Positions 43,571 through 51,149 of a DNA stretch of 59,051 nt are shown here, one piece after another; the stretch's first letter is position 1; each line of letters starts with the position of its first letter. The notes under the pieces are model-generated. The model made no database searches and was not told where the DNA came from. It was given only the letters and a program-made list of their open reading frames with translations. Where the stretch lies: assembly GCA_963580245.1 (NCBI GenBank), contig CAUZJO010000007.1:1-59051 (forward strand). Direction: 5' to 3'. Position numbers and translations under genes: made by a program. This DNA comes from CAUZJO01 sp963580245. Lineage in GTDB: Bacteria > Sumerlaeota > Sumerlaeia > MVZB01.

Positions 43571-45583
43571 TTGGTCCGAGCCATGCCGCCGCGAATCGCT
43601 CCGCGGGGCGTCCAGCATGTCGCGCCGATAGCGACGACACCTCGACCCAGGGCACTCGGCGTCCTCATTGTTTTAGTTGGCCTTTGTCTCCGGACATCCG
43701 TCCCGGCCGCCCCGCGGGTGTTTATCCTGGGCGATATGGAGAAGCCCACCGGTAATGAAGCGGTGGAATCGGCGCGCGATTTCTTCTCGGATGGGGTGAT
43801 CATCCTGCACGGCGCCGGCAATGAGGTCGTCGCCTTTCAGGTGGTCTTGCGGGCGGCCCGGGTTGAACGTGGCCTTGATGCGCGCCTGAGTGGTTTCGCT
43901 CCCCCCGCCGAACCGTCGGCCAGGCCGATCGTAAGGCTCTTTCTGGCCCACTATGTCCAGGCCCAAGACGCCAGTTACTCGTGGTTCCCGCCTGGGGAGG
44001 CGGGGGTGTTGCCTTGGCGCGGCAAGCTTTGGCCCGATGCCCTGGTTCCGCTCGTCGATCCATACAGGCCGGATCGTCGTCCCGTCGCCGCGCCCTTCAC
44101 GATCGATCCGGCCCGGCATCGCAATCAGGCGCTGTGGGTCGATGTCTTCATCCCCAGGGACGCTCCGGCGGGTCAAACCACGGGTCAGCTTGATCTATTG
44201 CAGGACGGGCGGCCGTTCGAGACGCTGCCGGTCCGGTTGGAGATCCATCCCTTCAACTTGCCCGACGAGCGTCACGTCGACGCCTTCGGCGAGGTCTACC
44301 GCGAGACCGGCGTGATGTTCGAATTGGGCGTGAAGTTCAAGGAGCAACCGGAGGCGGAGTGGGCGGTATACAAGCGTTATCTCCAGATGGGTCACGCTCA
44401 CCGCTTCCTGGTCACGCACCGCGCCGACAACGGTTCGCTGCCGAAGAGGGCGGACGGCGACCCAGCCTATTGGCCCGAGCATCGCTGGGGCGAGGACTGG
44501 AGCCTGTACTCGCCCTACGTCGGATCGATTCTGGATGGGAGCCTCTTCACCGCTGGGGAGGGTTACGTCGGTCCAAGTGAAGCCACGCCCCCCTCATTCT
44601 ATCCCGCGCCGTTCGTTGAGGCGTTTTATGGGGCCCGAACCCTGCGGCGACACCTCGATGAGCATGACGGCGCGATCAATCCCGAATGGCTGGAGACCTG
44701 GCAAGCCAACGCGGCCGCCTTCCGGCGCGAGGTCGTTGCGCGAGGCTGGGACCAAGTCCGGTTTTTCGCCTATATCCTGGACGAAGTGGACGGCCCCCGT
44801 GACGGCCAAACGGAGGTCGATCCCGGCGATGCACAAGTGCTTCGGTTCCATCGGGCGATGGAGCAGATCCAAGCCGCGCTGGACCAGGGAACGGGCGGTG
44901 CCCGCCGCATCCACCTGTTGTGGACCTCGCATACCGACGCGGCGATTTGGGCCGACACTCCCGCCGACTTGCGGCCCTTTATCTCCTGGTGGTCGCCCAA
45001 TGCCCATGCCCTCAACCTCCCCTTCTACCAAGAACTCGCGGCGAAGCCGGGGCAACGTGTCTGGTTCTACCATTCGGGTCATCCCGCCACGGGCAACCAT
45101 GCGATCAACCAACTGGGCATCGACCTGCGGCTGTGGGGGCTGCTTTGCCGGCGATACGGCGTTGACGGCTCGTTCTGGTGGTCGATGGCCAACTTTGGCC
45201 ACCGTTGGGACGAGGCCGGATTCAATCCCTACGAGAACCCGGTCTATAGGCAGGGGGAGACGCGGTGGGGCAATGGGGTGCTCTTTTATCCCGGTTCGCG
45301 GCTGACCATGATTGGATATCGGCGGAACATCGCGGGTCCGATCCCCAGTCTTCGAATGAAGGCCTACCGCCGGGGGTTGCAGGATTACGAATACTGCTGG
45401 CTGGCGGACCGGCGGGGGCACGCGGGGGAAGTCGATCGATTGCTCGAAGAGCTGATCCCAGCGGCATTCAGCGAGGCACCAACGGGCCGCCATCAAGGGC
45501 TGTGGTCACGGGGTCCGGCCGATTATTATCGCCTGCGTCGGCGACTCGCCGATTTGATCGGGAGAAAGGCCGCCGAGGAATGA
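43571..45583 (+). CDS. Secreted DUF4091-type putative glycoside hydrolase
   Basis: This protein of about 670 residues has a probable signal peptide (PRALGVLIVLVGLCLRTSVPAAP). An N-terminal beta-sandwich (about 45-220; NEVVAFQVVLRAAR, LWVDVFIPRDAPAGQTTGQL) precedes a TIM-barrel-like domain (FFAYILDEVDGPRDGQ, LLWTSHTDAAIW, VWFYHSGHPAT, SFWWSMANFGHRW). The end has SLRMKAYRRGLQDYEYCWLADRR, the signature tail of DUF4091. That family resembles retaining glycoside hydrolases, and the Asp-Glu of YILDEVD is a candidate catalytic site. The start is TTG at 43571 or ATG at 43583. It probably degrades or remodels polysaccharide outside the inner membrane. Confidence 0.75.
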   Translation: MVRAMPPRIAPRGVQHVAPIATTPRPRALGVLIVLVGLCLRTSVPAAPRVFILGDMEKPTGNEAVESARDFFSDGVIILHGAGNEVVAFQVVLRAARVERGLDARLSGFAPPAEPSARPIVRLFLAHYVQAQDASYSWFPPGEAGVLPWRGKLWPDALVPLVDPYRPDRRPVAAPFTIDPARHRNQALWVDVFIPRDAPAGQTTGQLDLLQDGRPFETLPVRLEIHPFNLPDERHVDAFGEVYRETGVMFELGVKFKEQPEAEWAVYKRYLQMGHAHRFLVTHRADNGSLPKRADGDPAYWPEHRWGEDWSLYSPYVGSILDGSLFTAGEGYVGPSEATPPSFYPAPFVEAFYGARTLRRHLDEHDGAINPEWLETWQANAAAFRREVVARGWDQVRFFAYILDEVDGPRDGQTEVDPGDAQVLRFHRAMEQIQAALDQGTGGARRIHLLWTSHTDAAIWADTPADLRPFISWWSPNAHALNLPFYQELAAKPGQRVWFYHSGHPATGNHAINQLGIDLRLWGLLCRRYGVDGSFWWSMANFGHRWDEAGFNPYENPVYRQGETRWGNGVLFYPGSRLTMIGYRRNIAGPIPSLRMKAYRRGLQDYEYCWLADRRGHAGEVDRLLEELIPAAFSEAPTGRHQGLWSRGPADYYRLRRRLADLIGRKAAEE

Positions 45584-45622
45584 GCGTGTCGCTGCCGCCA
45601 TCGGTGAGGGCCTCTCGGGGGC

Positions 45623-46294
45623 TCAGTTTTCGACCCGGCGGCCCGCCAGCATCTGCTGAACGATCCAGTTGCCGGCCCGTTCCCGGCCGATCGTCGTAAC
45701 GGGACCGTGGCCGGGATAGACAATCGTCTCGTCGGGGAGCGTCATGACCTTCTCGCGGATGCTCTGGGCCAGGGTGTCATAATCTGCGCCGGGCAGGTCC
45801 CAGCGGCCCACGCCGCCCTGGAAAAGGACGTCGCCGCCGAGTAAATGGCCATCCGCCAGCAGCATCACCGAGCCCGGGCAGTGTCCCGGTGCTTCGATGA
45901 CGGCCCATTGGGTCCCGCCGAAGACTACTCGGTCGCCCTCCCGATAGAAATGCGTGGCTTGCGCCGGTTCGTAGTCCAGACCCGCCCATGCCGCGCCGTT
46001 CTTTTGGCCGTCTTCGAGCATTTCTTTTCCGTCGGGGTGAATCCAGACGGGGCACTGGGGCCAGCGGCGTTGCAAGGCGGCTACTCCACCGACGTGATCA
46101 AAATGTCCGTGAGTGATCAGAATGGCCCGCGGCGGCTCGGCCTTGGCCAGTTGGTCGACCCATGTTTGTTCCACCTCGTAGGTGGGATCCACGAAGGCCC
46201 ACTGGCCCGACGCCGTTTCTTCGACCCGATAAGAGTTGGTCATCATCGGCCCGCCGGCGCGTCCTTCGATCTTAAATGGCACTTTCTCCGTCAT
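45623..46294 (-). CDS. MBL-fold metallo-hydrolase (glyoxalase II-like)
   Basis: This is a 223-residue metallo-beta-lactamase-fold hydrolase. The binuclear metal site is visible: THGHFDHVGG (HxHxDH), the His of EAPGHCPGS and the Asp of LLGGDVLF, with the final His in VYPGHGPVTT. The pattern fits small YcbL/GloB-like thioesterases that hydrolyse S-lactoylglutathione-like or other thioesters. The ATG at 46294 starts the protein at its first strand; the longer frame to 46444 lacks a reason to be coding. Its stop lies 40 bases from the convergent DUF4091 gene. Substrate is not predictable. Confidence 0.88.
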   Translation of the reverse strand: MTEKVPFKIEGRAGGPMMTNSYRVEETASGQWAFVDPTYEVEQTWVDQLAKAEPPRAILITHGHFDHVGGVAALQRRWPQCPVWIHPDGKEMLEDGQKNGAAWAGLDYEPAQATHFYREGDRVVFGGTQWAVIEAPGHCPGSVMLLADGHLLGGDVLFQGGVGRWDLPGADYDTLAQSIREKVMTLPDETIVYPGHGPVTTIGRERAGNWIVQQMLAGRRVEN

Positions 46295-46417
46295 GGTGTA
46301 CCCTTTGGTGACGTCTAATAAGGATGTTGGACGGCCGACAGTCACGGATGGTCCGGGTCCGGCGGCACCGCGCCGGGCGGTCGCGCAACCGATTTGAAAA
46401 TACCGAAAGCGAACCCA

Positions 46418-47581
46418 ATGATCCACCCCGCGCCACCGACCCATCCCGCTCAGAGACGCGGCTGGACCGGCATGAGAATCTCATGGGGCAAGGGCGTGGC
46501 GATTTGCCTGGTGTCGGCGATGCTGATCGGCGGCGGACTTTGGTGGTGGGAATACCGGCTGGTGTGGGGCGTCGAGCGCGAGGAACGGGCCTGGCTGCCC
46601 GACGCCACCAAGGGGACCTGGGGATTTCGACTCGAACCGCTGCTGGTCCCCCTGGAGGAGCTGCAACCGGGGCCGTGGCGCAAAGACGACGCGCCCTCGA
46701 TTACGAATCCGGGGGCAATATCAGCCGAGCAGGCGGCAGATTTCCGTCCCTCGAATGAGGTCATAGGCGTCAGCCTCAACGGTCAGTCGCGCGCCTATCC
46801 GCTCAATCTGCTGGCCGCTCATCGTTGCATCAATGACACGCTGGGGGGCGAGGCGATCGCCGTTGTCCATTCGCCGTTGAGCGGCGTTACGATGGCTTTC
46901 TCGCGGGAGATCGGGTCAGAGACGCGTGAATTCGGCCTCAGCGGCCTGATCCATGGGGCCAGCGTCCTGCTCTACGATCGCCAAGCCGATCCATACGAGG
47001 AGAGCCTGTGGTTCCCCATCACCGGGCGGGCGCTGAGTGGTCCGGCGGCCCGCGGGCGTTTGCGGTTTGAGCCCGTCGACGCCGAATACACGCGATGGGA
47101 GCCGTGGCTGCAAGACCATCCCGACACCACCATCGTGCCGGTGGGCTTGGGTTACGACTTCAACTACAAGCACTTTCAGAACGATCCATACCTCCGTCAC
47201 GATTGGGTTCCCTATAAGGTCCCTCACGAAGCCAAAGAGATAGAGGAGATGGAGGAAACCGATGCGGTGGGGCGACGGCCCGAATTAAACTTCAAGGATC
47301 GCGTCATGATGTTGTGGGTCAATGGCAAGTTGCGGGCCTATGCGCTCACGGACCTTTCCCAGACGGATGACGGCTCAATCGAGGACGTCGTCAACGACGT
47401 GCATCTACGAATCAGCTTGAATAAACCGGCGGGTCGGGTTGCGGTGCGTCAACTTGACCCTGACGGCGTGCCGGCGGAGCAACCGGCACGGATCCAGCGC
47501 GCCTATGCATATTGGTTTGCTTATGACGCTGCCTATCCGGAGGGGGAGGTCCATGAGCCGAAGATGGTTTGGTCGCAGTAG
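46418..47581 (+). CDS. Membrane-anchored DUF3179 protein
   Basis: This protein of about 387 residues has an N-terminal signal anchor (GVAICLVSAMLIGGGLWWW) and an exported DUF3179 domain: VIGVSLNGQSRAYPLNLLAAHRCINDTLGGE, then FGLSGLIHGASVLLYDRQ and SLWFPITGRALSGPAA. In most relatives the segment after GGE reads YCPLC; here it is HSPLS, so both cysteines are lost. The family function is unknown. Start candidates are TTG 46394, ATG 46418 and ATG 46472, the last putting the anchor at the very N-terminus. It is transcribed alone, divergent from the MBL hydrolase. Confidence 0.8.
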   Translation: MIHPAPPTHPAQRRGWTGMRISWGKGVAICLVSAMLIGGGLWWWEYRLVWGVEREERAWLPDATKGTWGFRLEPLLVPLEELQPGPWRKDDAPSITNPGAISAEQAADFRPSNEVIGVSLNGQSRAYPLNLLAAHRCINDTLGGEAIAVVHSPLSGVTMAFSREIGSETREFGLSGLIHGASVLLYDRQADPYEESLWFPITGRALSGPAARGRLRFEPVDAEYTRWEPWLQDHPDTTIVPVGLGYDFNYKHFQNDPYLRHDWVPYKVPHEAKEIEEMEETDAVGRRPELNFKDRVMMLWVNGKLRAYALTDLSQTDDGSIEDVVNDVHLRISLNKPAGRVAVRQLDPDGVPAEQPARIQRAYAYWFAYDAAYPEGEVHEPKMVWSQ

Positions 47582-47586
47582 CTTCG

Positions 47587-48609
47587 TTAAGCGTCCGCGG
47601 CGCCATCGGTGAGTTGCGCGGCACGGGCGAGGATTTGGTCGCGGTCACGCTCGTATTGGGTCGGTCGCAGGGTCAATCCGGCGGCGCAAGGGTGACCGCC
47701 GCCGCCCCACTCACCGGCCAGCACCGAGACGTTCACGGTGCCGTCGGACCGCAGATTGAGGCGTAGCGAACCGTCGGGAATCTCGTGGAACAGCAGGCCG
47801 AGCTGGACGCCCCGGATGGAACGGAGGGTGTCCGGCAGGTTCTCGGGCATGTATTGATCGCCGCCGAACCGAATGTAGTCATCTTTGCGAAGTTCACTCC
47901 ACGCCAGCTTGCCCGCGCAGCGCAGCTCCATGGTGTTCAGCACGTGGCCGATCAGTCGGCTACTCTGCGGAGACTGGCTGCCGAAGGCCATCCGCGCGAC
48001 GCCTTCGGGCGAGGCCCCGGCCTCAATCAGGTGGGCGGCCACATAATGCTGCTGCGCCGAGGTATTCGAGAACCGAAACGAGCCAGTGTCGGTCGTCATG
48101 GCGATCAACATCGCTTCGGCCGACTCCGCTGTCAGGTCGCTGCCCGAGCGGGCGGTCAACCAATAGAGCATCTCTCCCACCGAGGAGATTTTGGGCTCGA
48201 CCCAATTAATCTCGCCGTACAGCGTATTGCTCGCGTGATGGTCGATATTGATGATCGGCGCGGGCGGGGTCCACTGGGGGATTCCGCGTTCGAGCGAGGC
48301 GCAGTCGACGTAGACGATGACCGATGGGTCCAGTTCGGGGTCGGGCGCTTGCTTGATTCGCTCGAAACCCGGCAGCGCGTCGTAGCCCGACTGAGGGATT
48401 TGGCGGGCCGCCAGGGCATGGGGCCGCGCCCATTGGTCGAGCAAGTGATGCATCGCGAGCAACGACCCGATGCAATCCCCGTCCGGACGCAGGTGGCCGA
48501 CCACCTGGACCGCCCGCTCGCCACGCAGGCGATTGACGATGAGGTCGATGATCTCGGCGTCCACCACCTCCTGGACGACCGGAAATCTGAGCTGGTCGGT
48601 TACTGGCAT
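47587..48609 (-). CDS. nrnA: DHH-family phosphoesterase, NrnA-like (nanoRNase/pAp phosphatase)
   Basis: This cytoplasmic phosphoesterase degrades 2-5-mer RNAs and dephosphorylates pAp. The DHH motifs are visible: VGHLRPDGDCIGS (motif I), YVDCAS (motif II, Asp), INIDHHASN (DHH, motif III) and TTDTGSFRFSN (motif IV). The DHHA1 domain ends in GGGGHPCAAG. Length (340 residues) is normal. ATG 48609 is preferred over the TTG at 48654. It lies downstream of hfq and miaA on the same strand, making a unit devoted to RNA metabolism. Confidence 0.92.
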   Translation of the reverse strand: MPVTDQLRFPVVQEVVDAEIIDLIVNRLRGERAVQVVGHLRPDGDCIGSLLAMHHLLDQWARPHALAARQIPQSGYDALPGFERIKQAPDPELDPSVIVYVDCASLERGIPQWTPPAPIINIDHHASNTLYGEINWVEPKISSVGEMLYWLTARSGSDLTAESAEAMLIAMTTDTGSFRFSNTSAQQHYVAAHLIEAGASPEGVARMAFGSQSPQSSRLIGHVLNTMELRCAGKLAWSELRKDDYIRFGGDQYMPENLPDTLRSIRGVQLGLLFHEIPDGSLRLNLRSDGTVNVSVLAGEWGGGGHPCAAGLTLRPTQYERDRDQILARAAQLTDGAADA

Positions 48610-48673
48610 CCCGATATGAATAGACGTGAAGAATCGGCCTGGGGGATACCCCAAGGTCTAGGAGCAGGCGGCT

Positions 48674-49036
48674 TCAGGTGCTCTTGGCCTCTTCGACCTG
48701 AACGCTGGAGAGGTCGATCGTATTGAACTTCTTTTCCTGCGCCGCCGACTGTTTCTTGTCGCCGGGCGGCTGGCGATTGTCGCCTCGCCCACCGCGGCGC
48801 CTGCGATCTGCTTCGCCGTGGGGGGCGTGGGTGCGGCGAGCGGTGATTTGGGCGATGGCATGCTTATAGATCAAATGTTGCGCCCCTTGGGCGTGCATGA
48901 TGACGGTAAAATTGTCGAATCCGCGCACGTTGCCGCTCAGCTTGGACCCGTCCAGCATCACCATGGTGATCTCGGTGTTTTCTTTGCGGACCTGATTGAG
49001 AAAACTGTCTTGCAGATTCATCACGGACTTGGCCAT
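48674..49036 (-). CDS. hfq: RNA chaperone Hfq
   Basis: This Sm-like hexameric protein pairs small RNAs with mRNAs. Sm1 is visible as LQDSFLNQVRKENTEITMVMLDG plus LSGNVRGFDNFTVIM, and Sm2 as HLIYKHAIAQI with the YKH signature. At 120 residues it is longer than the about 75-residue core. The C-terminal tail is first basic and glycine-rich (ADRRRRGGRGDNRQPPGDKK), then acidic, unlike the E. coli tail. The gene follows miaA on the same strand after 161 bases, the classic miaA-hfq order. GAGG lies eight bases before the ATG. Confidence 0.95.
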   Translation of the reverse strand: MAKSVMNLQDSFLNQVRKENTEITMVMLDGSKLSGNVRGFDNFTVIMHAQGAQHLIYKHAIAQITARRTHAPHGEADRRRRGGRGDNRQPPGDKKQSAAQEKKFNTIDLSSVQVEEAKST

Positions 49037-49197
49037 CGTACGGATCCTCGATCCAACCGGTTCAACCGGCGGCTACGACTTGATTGCTTGAAATACTTCC
49101 CATGAGCAGCGAGCCCCATTAAACCAAACTCTCCTCAACCAATGCAAGCACCTATTTGCGCGCCACGGACCACGATTTGGCGAAAATAGATGTATTG

Positions 49198-50178
49198 TCA
49201 TTCTATCGGGTCCACGCGAAGCTTTGCAAGTAGTTTTTTAAGTTGGTCCGCCAACGAGGTCCGCTCCTGTTCATCGACCGCCAGCCATAGGGCGGGCCGC
49301 TCGTGCCGGAACCAAACCATTTGCCGCCGGGCGAACTGGCGTGTGCGGTTGATGATGAGCGTTTCCAACTCCTCGAGGGTTAAGCGTCCCTGTATGTGGA
49401 GCGCGACCTCGCGATAGCCCAGGGCCTTGAAACAATGGTGGTCCGGCCCCACGCCGCTCGCCAACAGGTCTTCCACCTCACCCGCCCATCCCGCGCGGAG
49501 CATCGCCCTGGCTCGCTCCGCGATGCGCCGGCGCAGCCACTCGCGGCGCGCGGTGAGCACAACCAGGACGTGAGGGAATCGCGGTCGAGGGCACCGCCAT
49601 TGGTTCTGAAGCTCCGAGAGGGGCCGGCCGGTGACGCCATGCACTTCCAGAGCGCGCACGATGCGTAGCCGGTCGGTGGGGTCAATGCGCGCGGCGGACG
49701 GCGGATCGAGCCTTGCCAGACGAGCGTGAAGTGCCGCGGGGCCCAGGCGCGACGCCTCCCGTTCCAAGCGCAAGCGGAGTTGGTCCTCGCGCCCACCCTC
49801 CTCGAAGAGACCCCAACGCAGTGCGCGAAGATACATGCCGGTCCCGCCGACGTAGATGGGCCGGCGCCCGCGCGCCAAGATCCCGCGATGGGCCGTGTCC
49901 GCCATCTCGATGAAGCGCTGAACGTCGAAATGCTCGGCCGGATCCAGATCGCCGCAGAGGTGGAAAGCCGCCCGCCGTCGCTGCTGGGGGCTTGGCTGGG
50001 CGGTCCCGATCGGCATCCCGCGATAGACTTGCATGGAATCGGCGGAGATGATCTCGAGGGGCAGGCGCTCGGCCAGAGCGACCGCCAGCTCCGTTTTACC
50101 AATCCCCGTCGGCCCGGTCAGCAACAGTACCGGCGCACGTTCAGGGGCATCACGAAGCGCATGGGTTGAAGGGTTCAT
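49198..50178 (-). CDS. miaA: tRNA dimethylallyltransferase MiaA
   Basis: This enzyme transfers the dimethylallyl group to N6 of A37 in tRNAs that read U-starting codons. The P-loop GPTGIGKTE is at about 22-30, followed by ISADSMQVYRGMPIGTAQPS with the catalytic Asp, then YVGGTGMYLRAL, HGVTGRPLSELQ and the C-terminal ALGYREVALHIQG and RTRQFARRQMVWFRHE. At 326 residues it is full length. ATG 50178 is chosen; the frame runs on to 50259, but that part reads through the foldback repeat. hfq and nrnA follow. Confidence 0.96.
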   Translation of the reverse strand: MNPSTHALRDAPERAPVLLLTGPTGIGKTELAVALAERLPLEIISADSMQVYRGMPIGTAQPSPQQRRRAAFHLCGDLDPAEHFDVQRFIEMADTAHRGILARGRRPIYVGGTGMYLRALRWGLFEEGGREDQLRLRLEREASRLGPAALHARLARLDPPSAARIDPTDRLRIVRALEVHGVTGRPLSELQNQWRCPRPRFPHVLVVLTARREWLRRRIAERARAMLRAGWAGEVEDLLASGVGPDHHCFKALGYREVALHIQGRLTLEELETLIINRTRQFARRQMVWFRHERPALWLAVDEQERTSLADQLKKLLAKLRVDPIE

Positions 50179-50207
50179 TGCAGCGAAACCAACTTGCGTA
50201 GACGAAA

Positions 50208-50535
50208 GGGTGCATCTCACGGATCCTCGAGATGCACCCTTGCCGTTCGGAGGTACCAATCAAGTGTGTCTTCGGGCTTGACCCCGGAGGGGTCGAATGT
50301 GATTAGCCGTGGGTGTCAACCCACGGTTCGCGGTCTTCATGTTTTGACAACCCTGAAAGGGTTGAATCATTCCGCGACGCGGCCTGTTCGACCCCTCCAG
50401 GGTCGTGACCTCTTGGGGCCCCGCGTCCGGGGGTTGTCACCCCCGGCTAATCACATTGCTCCCTTTCAGGGAGCCGGAGAACTGGTTTATGCTCCCAGCC
50501 CGTGGGTGCATCTTCCGGTTCCGTGAGATGCGCCC
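50208..50535. repeat. 328-bp foldback element with 32-bp terminal inverted repeats and many hairpins
   Basis: The element lies between divergent miaA and the EIIA gene. Its 32-base ends (50208-50239 and 50504-50535) are inverted repeats, and each is itself a hairpin (GGGTGCATCT paired with AGATGC-A/G-CCC). Inside, 31-base arms at 50296-50326 and 50427-50457 are also inverted with three mismatches, and each holds an 8-bp stem with a 4-base loop. Further stem-loops: 50280-50294 (GACCCC/GGGGTC), 50348-50364 (CAACCCT/AGGGTTG), 50389-50405 (CGACCC/GGGTCG) and 50458-50474 (GCTCCCT/AGGGAGC). There is no coding capacity. It resembles a MITE or palindromic intergenic element. Confidence 0.85.
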
Positions 50536-50681
50536 CTAGACAAAATACCAGAGGGATTAGACATTGAAAAACCCCAATGCAGCGTCTAAAGATGAAACGT
50601 TACGCCAGTGGCCGCAATCCCACGGATGTCTCGCCAAATTCGTTTCATGCCGGCCGATGTCCCTCCCGGAGTCGTTTAAAC

Positions 50682-51149
50682 TTGACCCTCGCCTCACCGA
50701 AGCTGATCGATTTGGTTGATCCTCGCCACATCCTGGACCTCGACGTCACGACCAAGGGCGATGCCCTGCGGCGGCTGAGCGACAGCCTGGCCGAGGACTC
50801 GCGCCTCCTTGATGGCGAGGTCTTTCACCGAGCGATCCTGCGCCGCGAACAGCAGGTCAGCACGGGCGTGGGCATGGGGATCGCCATCCCCCACGTGAAG
50901 ATCCCCGAGGTCACCGACTATGTGATGGCGATCGGGCGGGTGCGCGGGGGAATCGACTTTGACGCCCTCGACGGCAAGCCCGTCTATCTCGTCTTCATGA
51001 TCGGCGCGTCGGATCGCCAGACGCGCGAATTCGTAAAGTTATTGGCCCAAGTCACTCGCCTGCTCAAGAGCGCCGCGGTACGCCAGGCCCTGATGGAAGC
51101 GGCCATCCCCGATCCATTCATCGACGTCATACGGTCGAATGAACGATAG
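50682..51149 (+). CDS. PTS EIIA-like regulatory protein (PtsN type)
   Basis: This 155-residue protein, counting from TTG 50682, is a EIIA(Fru/Ntr) domain. The phosphorylated histidine is His71 in GIAIPHVKIPE, close to His73 of PtsN, which supports this start; a longer frame to 50577 runs into AT-rich non-coding DNA. Flanking segments TGVGMGIAIPH, VYLVFMIGASD and FVKLLAQVTRLLK are typical. PtsN-type proteins regulate potassium and nitrogen physiology without transporting sugar. Its end overlaps the ClC channel gene by 11 bases, so the two are co-translated. EIIA domains are often linked with ion transporters, which suggests direct regulation of the channel (inference). Confidence 0.88.
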   Translation: MTLASPKLIDLVDPRHILDLDVTTKGDALRRLSDSLAEDSRLLDGEVFHRAILRREQQVSTGVGMGIAIPHVKIPEVTDYVMAIGRVRGGIDFDALDGKPVYLVFMIGASDRQTREFVKLLAQVTRLLKSAAVRQALMEAAIPDPFIDVIRSNER

